Assembly: GCF_008629655.1 (NCBI RefSeq)
Contig: NZ_VWSG01000003.1
Location: 162,366 to 226,365, forward strand
Direction of reading: 5' to 3'
Length of the DNA stretch: 64,000 nt
Source: Paenimyroides baculatum
GTDB taxonomy: Bacteria > Bacteroidota > Bacteroidia > Flavobacteriales > Flavobacteriaceae
The notes under the pieces are model-generated. The model did not search any database and was not told the origin of the DNA. It saw only the letters and a program-made list of their open reading frames with translations. The position numbers and the translations under genes were made by a program. This document shows, piece by piece, positions 6,077 through 16,787 of this stretch (within the stretch, counting starts at the first letter, position 1; each line of letters starts with the position of its first letter).

Positions 6077-8478
6077 GCAAAGTATTAAAATTCGGAGGAA
6101 AATCACTGGCAAGTCTGCATACAAACAAAAACTTGCTAAATATCATAGCCAATTATTTAGAAACATCATCGTTAATCATCGTTGTTTCTGCCATTGGCAA
6201 CACAACCGATTTGTTATTGGAATTACTTGAAAAAGCAAAAGCAAACAAACCTTATGCAGATCATTTACAAGAACTTAAAGCATTAAATTTTTATCCACAA
6301 ATAAATACCGAAGAGCATTTTAAGTTGATAGAAAACATTTTGCAAGGCGTTTCATTAATTCAAGATTACAGCCCAAAAGTGCAGGATTTACTGTTGGCTC
6401 AAGGCGAATTAATCAGTTCAAAAGTAGTCACGCAATTACTTTTAAATCACGGTTTAAAGGCAACTTTTGTGAACAGCACACAATTAATTAAAACCGATGC
6501 TTATTTTACCGCAGCAAATGTAAATGAAACATTGACCGAGTTAGCTGTTCAAACAGAATTTGAAAAATTAGCTGACAAAAAATTGATTGTTTTAGGCGGA
6601 TTTATTGGCAGTACCGCAGAAAATGAAGTTACTACTTTAGGCAGAAACGGCAGTAATTTAACGGCTGCTTTAATTGCAAATTACACACAAGCTGAAGAAT
6701 TTTTAAACTTTACACATGTTGATGGTATTTACACGGCAAATCCGGAATGGGTTGCTTCTGCTAAACGAATTGAACATTTAAATTACAGCGAAGCGAATGA
6801 ATTGGCGACTTTCGGAGCATCTATTCTGCATGCAAAAACTATTGTTCCGTTGATTGAAAAGAAAATTCCTTTACGAATATTGAATACCTTAAACCCTGAA
6901 AGCACTGGAACATTAATTTCTGCCGAACCAACACCAAACGGAGTTAAGTCGTTAACGGTTCTTCAAAATGTTGCCTTGATAAATTTTCATGGTAAAGGTT
7001 TGTTTGGAAAAGTGGGTGTCGATGCTCGAATTTTTAATGCGTTGGCAAAAAACAACATCAGCGTAAGTGTTATTTCTCAAGGTTCATCTGAACGCGGATT
7101 AGGATTTGTCGTAAATGATTCAGAAGCAGCTTCGGCAAAAGAAATTTTAGAATACGAATTTCAACAGGATTTTTACACGAAAGATGTCGAAAACATCAGC
7201 ATTAACAACAATATCGCCGTAGTTTCAATCATTGGGCAAGATTTAAAATCGTTTCACAAACCTTACAGTGCCTTGGTAAAAAACGGCATTGTTCCTATCC
7301 TTTTCAACAATTCGGTTTCGGGAAAAAACATTAGTTTGGTGATCGAAAAAGCACAATTTAAAAAAGCATTGCACGTAATTCATGGTCAAATTTTCGGAGT
7401 AAATAAAACGGTAAATATTGCCATTGTTGGTAAAGGAACTGTGGGCAGTGTGTTGATTGATCAAATTATTGCATCGAAAAATCAGATTGCCGAACGTAAA
7501 AATATCGATTTAAACATTTTTGCAATTGCCAACTCGCATTCGGTTTACTTCAGCACAAACGGTTTCAATACAGATTGGCAAGATCAATTCCAAACACCGC
7601 AAACAAATTCGCTGTCTTCTATTATTGAATATGCAAAAGAACATCATTTAGAAAATTTAATTTTAATTGATAACACCGCTGCAGAATCCCTTCCAAATCG
7701 TTATAATGATTTTATTAATAATGGATTTGATATTGTTTCATCGAACAAAATTGCAAATACTCTTTCGTTTGAATTTTATAAAAATTTGCGTGAGAATTTA
7801 AAGAAAAATCAGAAACAATATTTATACGAAACCAATGTTGGTGCGGGGTTACCTTTAATTGATAATATAAAATTATTGCATTTATCGGGCGAAAATATTA
7901 CCAAAATAAAAGGTGTTTTTTCGGGAACGTTGAGTTACATTTTTAATCTTTTTTCGGTAGAAAACAAGCCGTTTTCTGAAGTTTTAAGAGCAGCGATTGA
8001 AAAAGGATTTACCGAACCTGATCCTCGTGATGATCTATCGGGAACCGATGTTGCCCGTAAATTGTTGATTCTTGCACGCGAGCTAGATTTAGAAAATGAA
8101 CTACAAGATATATCTATTCAAAATTTGATCCCTTCTGAATTTCAATCATTAACCGTTCAAGAATTTTTAGCACAATTAAGCGGTTTAAATAATCATTACG
8201 ATGATTTAAAACAGCAGCTAAAATCGAATGAAGTTTTACGTTACGTTGGCGAATTATCGGGTGATTTACAACAACAAAAAGGCGTTTTAGAAACCAAATT
8301 GATAAAAGTAGATAAAAATTCTGCTTTGGGGCAATTATCTGGATCTGACAGTATTTTCGAGATTTACACAGAATCTTACGGCGACAGACCAATCATTATT
8401 CAAGGAGCCGGAGCCGGAGCACATGTTACGGCACGAGGAGTTTTTGGAGATATTTTACGTTTAGCAGAAAAAAAATAG
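6073..8478 (+). CDS. thrA: Bifunctional aspartokinase / homoserine dehydrogenase
   Basis: Catalyses two steps of the aspartate pathway: phosphorylation of aspartate and, after aspartate semialdehyde, reduction to homoserine. Residues 1 to about 290 are the kinase (KFGGKSLA at 5-12, GRNGSNLTAALIA near 195), followed by an ACT-type regulatory stretch (about 300-440). Residues from about 448 are the dehydrogenase (nucleotide motif IAIVGKGTVGS, FSGTLSYIFN, and GFTEPDPRDDLSGTDVARK). The 801-residue length matches ThrA/MetL fusions (about 810-820). Its place inside a methionine operon suggests a MetL-like role, but it may supply threonine too. It overlaps metX by 4 bp and is followed after 2 bp by the sulfhydrylase gene. 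Confidence 0.95.
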   Translation: MSKVLKFGGKSLASLHTNKNLLNIIANYLETSSLIIVVSAIGNTTDLLLELLEKAKANKPYADHLQELKALNFYPQINTEEHFKLIENILQGVSLIQDYSPKVQDLLLAQGELISSKVVTQLLLNHGLKATFVNSTQLIKTDAYFTAANVNETLTELAVQTEFEKLADKKLIVLGGFIGSTAENEVTTLGRNGSNLTAALIANYTQAEEFLNFTHVDGIYTANPEWVASAKRIEHLNYSEANELATFGASILHAKTIVPLIEKKIPLRILNTLNPESTGTLISAEPTPNGVKSLTVLQNVALINFHGKGLFGKVGVDARIFNALAKNNISVSVISQGSSERGLGFVVNDSEAASAKEILEYEFQQDFYTKDVENISINNNIAVVSIIGQDLKSFHKPYSALVKNGIVPILFNNSVSGKNISLVIEKAQFKKALHVIHGQIFGVNKTVNIAIVGKGTVGSVLIDQIIASKNQIAERKNIDLNIFAIANSHSVYFSTNGFNTDWQDQFQTPQTNSLSSIIEYAKEHHLENLILIDNTAAESLPNRYNDFINNGFDIVSSNKIANTLSFEFYKNLRENLKKNQKQYLYETNVGAGLPLIDNIKLLHLSGENITKIKGVFSGTLSYIFNLFSVENKPFSEVLRAAIEKGFTEPDPRDDLSGTDVARKLLILARELDLENELQDISIQNLIPSEFQSLTVQEFLAQLSGLNNHYDDLKQQLKSNEVLRYVGELSGDLQQQKGVLETKLIKVDKNSALGQLSGSDSIFEIYTESYGDRPIIIQGAGAGAHVTARGVFGDILRLAEKK

Positions 8479-8480
8479 TC

Positions 8481-9638
8481 ATGAAAAAAGAAACATTAGC
8501 AATAAGAAATCAAACCGAACGCACGCAATATTTAGAACATAGCACACCGTTATTTTTAACATCGAGCTTTGTATTTGAAGATGCAGAAGACATTCGTGCA
8601 TCGTTCGCAGAAGAAAAAGACCGAAACATTTATTCGCGCTTTAGCAACCCGAATGTATCAGAATTTATAGAAAAAATGGTATTGCTGGAAAATGCCGAAG
8701 ACGGTGTTGGCTTTGCAACCGGAATGGCAGCGGTTTACAATACGTTGGTAACCTTTTTAAACAGTGGCGATCACATTGTTTCGGCAAGCAGCGTTTTTGG
8801 TTCAACACACACGTTGTTTACCAAATATCTCCCAAAATGGAATATTGAAACTACGTATTTCAACATCAGCGAACCTGAAACTATTGAATCTAAAATACAG
8901 TCGAACACCAAAATATTGTTTGTTGAAACACCTACAAATCCTGGAGTTGAAATAATTGATCTGGAATTTTTGGGCGATTTGGCAAAAAAACACAATCTTT
9001 TATTAATTGTTGATAATACGTTTGCAACGCCAATCATTCAGAACCCGATTGATTTCGGTGCGCATTTGGTTATTCATTCGGCTACAAAATTAATAGATGG
9101 ACAAGGAAGAGCATTAGGTGGTGTAACCGTTGGATCAAAAGAACTGATCCGCGAAATTTATCTATTTTCTCGCAACACAGGTCCGTCATTAGCGCCTTTC
9201 AACGCATGGATTTTCTCTAAAAGTTTGGAAACATTGTCAATAAGAGTAGAAAAACATAGTGAAAACGCACTGAAAGTAGCTCAGTTTTTAGAAAGTCATC
9301 CCGCTGTTTCCAGTGTAAAATATCCTTTTTTACCATCGCATCCACAATACCAAATCGCTAAAAAACAAATGAAATTGGGTGGAAACATTATCGCTTTTGA
9401 ATTAAACGGAGGAAAAGATCCAGGCAAAAAGTTTATCGATTCTATAAAACTGTTTTCCATTTCGGCAAACTTGGGCGATACACGAACAATTGTCACGCAT
9501 CCGGCAACCTCAACACACAGTAAATTAAACGCAACCGAACTTGCCGAAGCCAATTTAACCGAAGGCTTGATACGCATTTCGGTTGGTTTAGAACATATCG
9601 ACGATATTATTACCGAACTAAATACCGCCTTTTTATAA
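8481..9638 (+). CDS. metZ: O-acyl-homoserine sulfhydrylase (MetZ/MetY-like, PLP-dependent)
   Basis: A Cys/Met-metabolism PLP enzyme of 385 residues. The PLP lysine is Lys203 in [16 protein letters not shown]; the DGQGR segment after it is typical of O-succinylhomoserine sulfhydrylase (MetZ) rather than cystathionine lyases. Other family blocks are YSRFSNPN (51-58), FATGMAAV (78-85) and [13 protein letters not shown] (148-160). It would join sulfide to acylated homoserine to give homocysteine directly. Between a MetX-type acyltransferase and metH this direct sulfhydrylation route is the natural reading, although cystathionine gamma-synthase activity cannot be excluded from sequence. The stop codon overlaps the metH start by 1 bp. 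Confidence 0.87.
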   Translation: MKKETLAIRNQTERTQYLEHSTPLFLTSSFVFEDAEDIRASFAEEKDRNIYSRFSNPNVSEFIEKMVLLENAEDGVGFATGMAAVYNTLVTFLNSGDHIVSASSVFGSTHTLFTKYLPKWNIETTYFNISEPETIESKIQSNTKILFVETPTNPGVEIIDLEFLGDLAKKHNLLLIVDNTFATPIIQNPIDFGAHLVIHSATKLIDGQGRALGGVTVGSKELIREIYLFSRNTGPSLAPFNAWIFSKSLETLSIRVEKHSENALKVAQFLESHPAVSSVKYPFLPSHPQYQIAKKQMKLGGNIIAFELNGGKDPGKKFIDSIKLFSISANLGDTRTIVTHPATSTHSKLNATELAEANLTEGLIRISVGLEHIDDIITELNTAFL

Positions 9639-12600
9639 TGAAAACGCTCTGTAAAAAAACGTCTATTTCAGAAATAATAAAGCACCGAACTTTAGTGCTC
9701 GATGGCGCTATGGGAACCATGTTGCAGGCGTATCAGTTTACCGAAGAAGATTTTCGAGGCACGCAGTTTCAAAATTTTCAGCATCCGTTAAAAGGCAATA
9801 ACGATTTACTGTCGATCACGCAACCCGAAGCGGTTAAAGAAGTTCACAGAAAATATTTGCAGGCAGGTGCCGATATTCTGGAAACCAACACGTTTTCATC
9901 AACAACCATTGGTATGGCAGATTATTATCTGGAAGATTATGTGTACCAGTTGAACTATCAGTCAGCAAAAATTGCCCGAGAAGTTTGTGACGAGTTTGAT
10001 ATTATTACGCCAGACAAACCGCGTTTTGTTGCAGGATCAATCGGTCCTACGAATCGTACGGCATCTATGTCGCCCGATGTGAACAATCCCGGTTATCGCG
10101 CCATTACGTTCGAAGATTTACGTGTGGCTTATAAACAGCAGGTTGAAGCGCTAATTGATGGTGGTTGCGATTTGCTTTTGGTTGAAACTATTTTTGATAC
10201 TTTGAATGCAAAAGCGGCTTTATTTGCTATTGAAGAAGTAAAAATCGAACGAAATATCGATATTCCAATCATGGTTTCCGGAACGATTACCGATGCTTCA
10301 GGCAGAACGTTATCAGGACAAACAGTTGATTCTTTTTTAATTTCGATTTCGCACATTCCGTTATTAAGTATCGGTTTCAATTGTGCTTTGGGAGCCGAAC
10401 AGTTAAAACCTTATTTAAAGCAGTTGGCACAACATACATCGGTAAATATTTCGGCGCATCCAAATGCCGGTTTGCCGAATGCTTTTGGCGAATACGATCA
10501 GTCACCCGAAGAAATGCAACATTTAATCGCCGATTTTTTAAAGGAAGATCTGGTACAGATTATTGGTGGTTGTTGTGGAACAAATCCTGATCACATTCGT
10601 TTAATTGCCGATGCCGTTACGCAGTACAACGCTCTAAAAAATAATGTTAAAATCGATGAAGTAAAACCTCAACCGATTTTAACGCTTTCTGGTTTAGAAC
10701 CGCTTTTTGTTACAAAAGAATCGAATTTTATTAATATCGGTGAACGTACCAACGTAACCGGTTCACGAAAATTCCTTCGATTGATTAAAGAAGAAAAGTT
10801 TGACGAAGCTTTAGATATTGCCCGAGTACAAGTTGAAAACGGTGCACAGATCATCGACATCAACATGGATGAAGGCATGTTAGACGGCAAAGAAGCAATG
10901 GTTAATTTTTTAAACTTAATTGCTTCAGAACCTGATATTGCCCGAGTTCCAATAATGATCGACAGTTCAAAATGGGAAATCATTGAAGCTGGCTTGCAAA
11001 CCATTCAAGGTAAAGGTATCGTAAATTCCATCAGTTTAAAAGAAGGCGAAGAGCTTTTTATTCACCACGCAAATTTAGTTAAACGTTACGGAGCCGCAGT
11101 TGTGGTAATGGCGTTTGATGAAGCTGGTCAGGCAGATACCTATCAAAGGCGAATCGATATATGTAAAAGATCGTATGACATTCTGGTTCATCAAGTTGGT
11201 TTTCCTCCGCAAGACATTATTTTTGATCCGAATATATTTCCCGTCGCTACAGGAATGGAAGAGCACAACAACAACGCATTGGATTTCTTTCGGGCAACAA
11301 AATGGATTCGTGAAAACCTGCCGTATGCAAATGTTTCGGGCGGTGTAAGTAATGTTTCGTTTTCTTTTAGAGGAAATGATCGTGTACGTGAAGCAATGCA
11401 TGCAGCATTTTTGTATCACGCGGTTCAACATGGTATGAATATGGGAATTGTAAATCCGGAATTATTGGAAATCTACGATGAAGTAAACCCGGATTTGTTG
11501 GTTTTTGTTGAAGATGTGCTTTTAAATCGAAAAAGTGATGCGACTGAACGATTACTTGATTTTGCCGAACATTTAAAAGGCGAAACCAAATTTAAAGAGG
11601 AAAAGGTTTTAGAATGGCGATCGCACGCTTTACAAGAACGTATTACACATGCTTTGGTTAAAGGCGTTGAAGAATTTATTACTACCGATGTAGAAGAAGC
11701 TAGACAAACTGTTGATCGACCTATTCAGGTGATTGAACAACATTTAATGAACGGAATGAACATTGTAGGCGATTTGTTCGGATCGGGAAAAATGTTTTTG
11801 CCGCAGGTTGTAAAATCGGCTCGTGTAATGAAAAAAGCGGTGGCTTATCTGCTGCCTTTTATCGAAGAGGAAAAACTGAAAAACGGAGTAACAAATAATT
11901 CATCGGCTGGTAAAGTTTTAATGGCGACTGTTCGTGGCGATGTACACGATATTGGTAAAAATATTGTTGCGGTGGTTTTGGCTTGTAACAATTTCGAAAT
12001 TATAGATTTAGGTGTAATGGTTCCGCCCGAAAAAATTATTGAAACCGCCATTAGAGAACAGGTCGATGTAATTGGTTTAAGCGGATTAATCACTCCGTCA
12101 TTAGATGAAATGGTTTATTTGGCTAAAGAATTAGAAAAAATTGGCGTTAAAATTCCGGTAATGATTGGTGGTGCCACAACATCTCGAGCTCACACTGCCG
12201 TAAAAATTGCGCCTGAGTATACGCAGACTGTTGTTCATGTAAATGATGCATCGCGCGCTGTAACAGTGATTAACAATTTATTACAGCCCGATAAAAACAA
12301 AATTTATAAAGAAGACATTCGTGCCGAATATGAAAAATTACGTTATGATTTTTTACATCGTGCGCGAGATAAAAAATATTTGTCGATTGCCGATGCCCGT
12401 AAGAATAAATACAAAATAGATTGGGATTCGCAACATATTACCAAACCTAATTTTCTTGGTAAAAAGCAAGTCAGTGTAGAATTATCGGAATTGGTTTCAT
12501 ATATAGATTGGACTCCGTTTTTTAGATCTTGGCAGTTGTTTGGTAAATATCCTGATATTTTTAACGACGATATTGTAGGCGAACAATCAACTATTTTGTT

Positions 12601-13345
12601 TGCAGAAGCACAGGAAATGTTGACAAAGATTGTTTCAGAAAAATGGTTTGAAGCTAAAGGAATCATCGGAATTTACAAAGCCAATCAAGTAAACGATGAT
12701 GATGTTGAATTGGTCGATGAAAATGATAAAACCATCGCAACTTTGCTAACTCTTCGTCAGCAGGCGCATAAATCAGGCAGTGTACCAAATATTGCCTTGG
12801 CAGATTTTATTGCACCAAAATCATCAGGGATAAACGATTATGTTGGTTTGTTCTGTGTAAGTACCGGTTTTGGCGTTGAAGAAAAAGCCAAAGATTATGA
12901 AAACGCTCAAGACGATTATAATTCTATCATGGTTAAAGCATTGGGCGATCGTTTGGCAGAGGCTTTTGCGGAATATCTCCATGAGAAAGTCCGTAAGGAA
13001 ATTTGGGGATATTCGGTTTCGGAACAATTAACCAATGACGATTTAATTAAAGAATCGTATGAAGGTATTCGTCCGGCGCCGGGTTATCCGGCGTGTCCCG
13101 ATCATTTGGAGAAAAACACCATTTGGGATGTTTTAAATGTTGCCGATGAAATTGGCGTAACATTAACCGAAAGTTTAGCAATGTGGCCGGCATCGTCTGT
13201 TTCGGGATATTATTTTGGTAATAAAGAAGCGAAATATTTTGGCGTGGGAAAAATTAAAAACGATCAGGTGGAAGATTATGCCCGCAGACGAAATATCAGT
13301 TTTGAGGAAGCTGCCAAATGGCTCGGACCAAATATAAATGAATAA
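9638..13345 (+). CDS. metH: Cobalamin-dependent methionine synthase, full-length
   Basis: Transfers the methyl group from 5-methyltetrahydrofolate to homocysteine through cobalamin. All four modules are in one 1235-residue chain. The homocysteine domain has zinc cysteines in GFNCALG (about 249) and [11 protein letters not shown] (about 310). The folate domain (about 355-630) includes [14 protein letters not shown]. The B12 domain has the DxHxxG motif in [10 protein letters not shown] (about 768-775) and the later SGL and GGATTS blocks. The C-terminal reactivation domain has [12 protein letters not shown] near 1145. Many flavobacteria carry the homocysteine domain as a separate gene; here it is fused. 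Start ATG overlaps the preceding TAA. No cobalamin riboswitch is seen in front of it. Confidence 0.97.
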   Translation: MKTLCKKTSISEIIKHRTLVLDGAMGTMLQAYQFTEEDFRGTQFQNFQHPLKGNNDLLSITQPEAVKEVHRKYLQAGADILETNTFSSTTIGMADYYLEDYVYQLNYQSAKIAREVCDEFDIITPDKPRFVAGSIGPTNRTASMSPDVNNPGYRAITFEDLRVAYKQQVEALIDGGCDLLLVETIFDTLNAKAALFAIEEVKIERNIDIPIMVSGTITDASGRTLSGQTVDSFLISISHIPLLSIGFNCALGAEQLKPYLKQLAQHTSVNISAHPNAGLPNAFGEYDQSPEEMQHLIADFLKEDLVQIIGGCCGTNPDHIRLIADAVTQYNALKNNVKIDEVKPQPILTLSGLEPLFVTKESNFINIGERTNVTGSRKFLRLIKEEKFDEALDIARVQVENGAQIIDINMDEGMLDGKEAMVNFLNLIASEPDIARVPIMIDSSKWEIIEAGLQTIQGKGIVNSISLKEGEELFIHHANLVKRYGAAVVVMAFDEAGQADTYQRRIDICKRSYDILVHQVGFPPQDIIFDPNIFPVATGMEEHNNNALDFFRATKWIRENLPYANVSGGVSNVSFSFRGNDRVREAMHAAFLYHAVQHGMNMGIVNPELLEIYDEVNPDLLVFVEDVLLNRKSDATERLLDFAEHLKGETKFKEEKVLEWRSHALQERITHALVKGVEEFITTDVEEARQTVDRPIQVIEQHLMNGMNIVGDLFGSGKMFLPQVVKSARVMKKAVAYLLPFIEEEKLKNGVTNNSSAGKVLMATVRGDVHDIGKNIVAVVLACNNFEIIDLGVMVPPEKIIETAIREQVDVIGLSGLITPSLDEMVYLAKELEKIGVKIPVMIGGATTSRAHTAVKIAPEYTQTVVHVNDASRAVTVINNLLQPDKNKIYKEDIRAEYEKLRYDFLHRARDKKYLSIADARKNKYKIDWDSQHITKPNFLGKKQVSVELSELVSYIDWTPFFRSWQLFGKYPDIFNDDIVGEQSTILFAEAQEMLTKIVSEKWFEAKGIIGIYKANQVNDDDVELVDENDKTIATLLTLRQQAHKSGSVPNIALADFIAPKSSGINDYVGLFCVSTGFGVEEKAKDYENAQDDYNSIMVKALGDRLAEAFAEYLHEKVRKEIWGYSVSEQLTNDDLIKESYEGIRPAPGYPACPDHLEKNTIWDVLNVADEIGVTLTESLAMWPASSVSGYYFGNKEAKYFGVGKIKNDQVEDYARRRNISFEEAAKWLGPNINE

Positions 13346-13370
13346 CAAATTTAAGCACTAATAACCATTT

Positions 13371-13454
13371 GCGTTAGGGATTGAAGTGAAAAGCCTTTTG
13401 TGAAGAATGAACAAAAGCTTGTAGCAAAAAGCCCGACCCGAAAGGGTAACGCCC
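13371..13454 (+). repeat. Structured intergenic element between metH and metF
   Basis: An 84-bp block with three nested stems: outer GCGTTA (13371-13376) with TAACGC (13447-13452), AAGC(C)TTTTGT (13391-13401) with ACAAAAGCTT (13411-13420), and CCC-GAAA-GGG (13437-13446), a GNRA-type tetraloop. Together they give a three-way junction. It resembles an intergenic repeat I recall from Flavobacterium genomes with the same GCGTTAGGGATTGAAG start and CCCGACCCGAAAGGGTAACG end. Only one copy is seen in this window. A metF leader RNA is the alternative. Confidence 0.55.
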
Positions 13455-13467
13455 AAATAATTATAAA

Positions 13468-14424
13468 ATGAAAGTTACCGAACATATACAGAATGCCGAC
13501 GGAAAAGCATTGTTTTCGTTTGAAATTTTACCGCCTTTGAAAGGGCAAAATATTCAATGTATTTTTGACACGATTGATCCGTTAATGGAGTTTAATCCGC
13601 CGTTTATTGATGTTACTTATCATCGCGAAGAATACACGTACAAAGATGCTGGGAACGGTTTGTTGGAGAAAAAAATCGTAAAAAAACGTCCGGGAACGGT
13701 TGGAATTTGTGCTGCCATTCAGAACAAATATAAAGTTGATGCCGTACCGCATATTTTGTGTGGCGGTTTTACGAAAGAAGATACCGAGAATTTTTTGATT
13801 GATTTGGATTTTTTAGGAATTGATAATGTAGTTGCTTTGCGTGGCGATGCGGTTAAAAGTGAAATTTATTTTAAGGCTGAAAAAAACGGGCACAGATATG
13901 CATCGGAACTGGTTACGCAGATTTCGGAACTGAACAATGGTATTTATTTAGATGATGAATTAGAAAATTCGCACACAACCAATTTTTGCATTGGTGTTGG
14001 TGCGTATCCGGAAAAACACATGGAAGCTCCGAATTTTGACAGTGATCTACAGTTTTTAAAACAAAAAATTGATAAAGGTGCCGATTATATTGTTACGCAG
14101 ATGTTTTTTGATAATGCCAAGTTTTTTGATTTTGTGGATAAATGCAGAAAAGCAGGTATTGAGGTTCCGATTATTCCCGGTTTGAAACCGTTAACAAGTA
14201 AAGGTCAGTTAAATATGATTCCGCATCGTTTTAAAGTGGATTTACCTGATGCTTTGGTTATTGAAATTTTAAAAGCAAAAGATAACGATGCTGTAAAACA
14301 AATTGGGATTGAATGGTGCATTCAGCAAAGTAAAGAGATTATTGCAGCGGGAATTCCTATTGTACATTATTATTCTATGGGAAAATCGGATACTGTTAAA
14401 AGGGTAGCGAAAGAGGTTTTTTAG
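13468..14424 (+). CDS. metF: Methylenetetrahydrofolate reductase
   Basis: FAD-dependent reduction of 5,10-methylene-THF to 5-methyl-THF, the methyl donor used by MetH encoded just upstream. The 318-residue protein begins with the MetF hallmark FSFEILPPLKG (about 16-26) and contains FIDVTYHR, NVVALRGDAV (about 121-130), GVGAYPEKH and GADYIVTQMFFDN, in the order expected for the TIM barrel. It is on the same strand 122 bp after metH with a structured element between, so it could be the last gene of the met operon or have its own control. No terminator separates them. Confidence 0.95.
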   Translation: MKVTEHIQNADGKALFSFEILPPLKGQNIQCIFDTIDPLMEFNPPFIDVTYHREEYTYKDAGNGLLEKKIVKKRPGTVGICAAIQNKYKVDAVPHILCGGFTKEDTENFLIDLDFLGIDNVVALRGDAVKSEIYFKAEKNGHRYASELVTQISELNNGIYLDDELENSHTTNFCIGVGAYPEKHMEAPNFDSDLQFLKQKIDKGADYIVTQMFFDNAKFFDFVDKCRKAGIEVPIIPGLKPLTSKGQLNMIPHRFKVDLPDALVIEILKAKDNDAVKQIGIEWCIQQSKEIIAAGIPIVHYYSMGKSDTVKRVAKEVF

Positions 14425-14500
14425 AGTTGAGGTAAGAAAAGATTCATTGTATAATTCAAAAACCATATATTTATAAAACATAAAACACAGATTTTAATCA

Positions 14501-15064
14501 ATGGATATTGATCTAATTTTAAACAAGATACATTCGCTTCCGGAAGATTCTTTAAAAGTATTGAAAAGTTACATTACCGAAGTTTCGTACACCAAAGGTC
14601 GTATTTTGCTTGATACCAAAACGGTTGAAAAAAACATTTACTTTATAAAAAAAGGAATTGTAAGAGCTTTTGCACGTACTCCTGATAACGATATTACTTT
14701 TTGGATTGGTCGTGAAGGCGAAACTATTTTATCTATGAAAAGTTATGTTGCCCATGAAAAAGGGTATGAAACCATTGAACTTTTAGAAGATGGAGATCTG
14801 TATCAGCTTAATACAGTCGATCTAAATTTGCTTTACGAAAAAGACATTCATATTGCCAATTGGGGCAGAAAATTTGCAGAACAGGAATTACTTAAAACCG
14901 AAGAACGATTAATATCCCGACAATTTAAAACAGCATCAGAACACTACAAAACACTTTTGACAGAAAATCCCGATTTAATTCGACGTGTACAGTTGGGTTA
15001 TATTGCATCGTATTTAGGCATTACTCAAGTAAGTTTAAGCAGGATTAGAGCCGAAATTAAATAA
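14501..15064 (+). CDS. Crp/Fnr-family transcriptional regulator
   Basis: A 187-residue protein with an N-terminal cyclic-nucleotide-binding-like beta-roll (about 20-110; SYTKGRILLDTKTVEKNIYFIKKGIVRAF) and a C-terminal helix-turn-helix (YIASYLGITQVSLSRIRAEI, 166-185). It lacks the N-terminal cysteine set of oxygen-sensing FNR. The ligand is unknown; in Bacteroidota such proteins are often annotated as Crp/Fnr-type without a defined effector. It stands alone after metF, and nothing here shows its targets. Confidence 0.85.
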   Translation: MDIDLILNKIHSLPEDSLKVLKSYITEVSYTKGRILLDTKTVEKNIYFIKKGIVRAFARTPDNDITFWIGREGETILSMKSYVAHEKGYETIELLEDGDLYQLNTVDLNLLYEKDIHIANWGRKFAEQELLKTEERLISRQFKTASEHYKTLLTENPDLIRRVQLGYIASYLGITQVSLSRIRAEIK

Positions 15065-15151
15065 CAACCTCTTTATAAATGCCCTGATTTCTTTTAAGAT
15101 CAAATCCGATAATTATTGCTATATTTAAGAAAGTAAAATTCTTTTTAATAA

Positions 15152-15406
15152 ATGGAAACAGTTATAGGAACAATTGCCGGTATACTAACATCTGTATCCA
15201 TGATACCGCAACTAATTAAGGTGTTAAAAGAAAAAGATGTAGAAAACCTTTCGTGGGGAATGATCGCCGTTTTACTAATCGGTGTTTCGCTATGGGTAGT
15301 TTACGGAATTATGAAAAATGAATTGCCCATTATTCTCTCCAACGGATTTTCAGTTTTAGTAAATACAATTCTGCTGATCTATTACTTTAAATATAAAAAT
15401 CAGTAG
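15152..15406 (+). CDS. SemiSWEET family transporter
   Basis: An 84-residue protein with three membrane helices and the PQ-loop motif SMIPQLIKVLKEKDVENLSWG (about 16-36). SemiSWEETs are three-helix half-transporters that dimerise to move sugars such as glucose or sucrose across the inner membrane. The length and the Pro-Gln pair fit the family exactly. The substrate cannot be read from the sequence. Confidence 0.88.
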   Translation: METVIGTIAGILTSVSMIPQLIKVLKEKDVENLSWGMIAVLLIGVSLWVVYGIMKNELPIILSNGFSVLVNTILLIYYFKYKNQ

Positions 15407-15407
15407 C

Positions 15408-15479
15408 ATGAAAATGTTAGCAATCATACTGCTTTTTCAGTTTTTTTCGTTAACTTTAATACAGATTATAAAAAATTAA
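15408..15479 (+). CDS. Possible 23-residue hydrophobic peptide
   Basis: ATG 15408 opens a 23-codon frame (MKMLAIILLFQFFSLTLIQI...) that starts 1 bp after the SemiSWEET stop codon and ends 4 bp before the next gene. It would form a single membrane helix. The tight spacing suggests translation, but a peptide this short has no recognisable family and may be chance. Confidence 0.25.
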   Translation: MKMLAIILLFQFFSLTLIQIIKN

Positions 15480-15483
15480 GACT

Positions 15484-15654
15484 ATGAAAAAGTATTTTTT
15501 ATTCAGCTGTACCATTCTAACTTCATTACTATTAACAAGTTGTAGTGCAGTAGAAACTATTTTTAAAGCCGGTATGTGGTGGGCTTTTATTTTGATATTT
15601 CTTGGAATTGGATTAGTCCTTTGGATTTTTTCTAAAATGAGAAATAAAAATTAA
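15484..15654 (+). CDS. Small lipoprotein-like membrane protein
   Basis: A 56-residue ORF too short for usual ORF cut-offs. It begins with a type II signal peptide (MKKYFLFSCTILTSLLLTSC) whose lipobox LLTSC would place the lipidated Cys at residue 20, followed by SAVETIFKAGMWWAF and a membrane segment (about 31-50), ending in a basic tail. I recall similar 50-60-residue proteins in other flavobacteria, without known function. It lies 4 bp after the preceding small frame and is followed by a terminator. Confidence 0.7.
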   Translation: MKKYFLFSCTILTSLLLTSCSAVETIFKAGMWWAFILIFLGIGLVLWIFSKMRNKN

Positions 15655-15669
15655 AATTATTACATTACC

Positions 15670-15711
15670 AAGATGCGGATTTTTCTATTTACAGATAACC
15701 GCATCTTTTCT
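15670..15711 (+). terminator. Intrinsic terminator after the SemiSWEET/small protein group
   Basis: AAGATGCGG (15670-15678) pairs with CCGCATCTT (15699-15707), 9 bp, followed by TTC TTC-type U-rich sequence. Confidence 0.6.
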
Positions 15712-15776
15712 TCCCTTATAAAAACATTCAGAACACCATTTTTTTAGTTTTAATTTGATAGTAAGCAAACCACAAA

Positions 15777-16787
15777 ATGCAAATATTAAATTTTACAGAC
15801 AAAGGTATTTACTGCATTCCGGGTAAGTTTTATATCGATCCTTGGAAACCCGTAGACTATGCGTTGATAACGCACGGTCATGCCGATCATGCGCGTTGGG
15901 GAATGAAAAAATACTTGTGTCATCACCTCACAGTTCCCATTCTTCACATTCGCATTGGTGCAGATATTCAAGTTCAGGGCATTGGCTACAACGAACCCAT
16001 CAACATAAATGGTGTAAAAGTGTCGTTTCACCCGGCGGGTCATATTATTGGCTCGGCACAGATACGAATGGAATACAAAGGAAAAGTTGTAGTTGTCTCA
16101 GGCGATTATAAATTACAAAACGACGGACTTTCGACTGTTTTTGAACCTGTTAAATGCCACGAATTTGTTACCGAAAGTACTTTTGGATTGCCAATTTACA
16201 AATGGGCATCAACTGAAAAATTGAATGAATCCATGCAAAACTGGGTGCTTCACAATCAGGAAATTGGTAAGACATCTGTTTTTGTAGGATATTCTTTAGG
16301 CAAGGCACAACGTATTTTGAATGCTGTTAGTAGCATCGCTCCTATTTACACACATTATTCCATAACCAAATTGAATCAGGCGTATGAAAACGCAGGAATT
16401 CAACTGCCACATTATGAATCGCTCGATTTCAGAGAATCTGTTCAACATGTAAATAAAGGTATTGTCATTGTTCCGCCATCGCTTGTGGACACCAATGTTT
16501 TAAAGAAAATTCCGAATATGGTTTACGCAATTTGTTCTGGATGGATGCAGGTTCGCGGTGCAAGAAGGTGGCGCAGTGCCGATGCTGGTTTTGCAGTAAG
16601 CGATCATGCAGATTGGGACGACCTTTTAAAAGCCGTTAAAGAAACAAATGCAGAAAAAGTGTATGTTACCCACGGACAAACTGCCGTATTTGCCAAATAT
16701 TTGAACGAAAACGGAATTGAAGGCGTTGAACTGCATACTGCTTTTGGAAATGACGAAGAAGACGAATCTACACCCGAAAGCCTATGA
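15777..16787 (+). CDS. Ligase-associated MBL-fold DNA exonuclease
   Basis: A 336-residue metallo-beta-lactamase/beta-CASP-type nuclease. Metal ligands are visible in THGHADHARWG (HxHxDH, about 33-40), AGHIIGSAQI, VSGDYKL and the C-terminal SDHADWDDLL and YVTHGQ. It belongs to the family found next to ATP-dependent DNA ligase in bacterial repair cassettes. The four genes 15777-21470 overlap or nearly touch (ATGA overlap with the ligase), so they form one operon. Relatives act as DNA nucleases; the damage handled in this organism is not known. Confidence 0.92.
   Translation: MQILNFTDKGIYCIPGKFYIDPWKPVDYALITHGHADHARWGMKKYLCHHLTVPILHIRIGADIQVQGIGYNEPININGVKVSFHPAGHIIGSAQIRMEYKGKVVVVSGDYKLQNDGLSTVFEPVKCHEFVTESTFGLPIYKWASTEKLNESMQNWVLHNQEIGKTSVFVGYSLGKAQRILNAVSSIAPIYTHYSITKLNQAYENAGIQLPHYESLDFRESVQHVNKGIVIVPPSLVDTNVLKKIPNMVYAICSGWMQVRGARRWRSADAGFAVSDHADWDDLLKAVKETNAEKVYVTHGQTAVFAKYLNENGIEGVELHTAFGNDEEDESTPESL

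Noticed and set aside
9638..13345. Split metH as in other flavobacteria
   Set aside because: All domains are in one open frame of 1235 codons.
15786..16043. Minus-strand ORF opposite the exonuclease
   Set aside because: Overlaps a well-supported coding gene and shows no recognisable domain.
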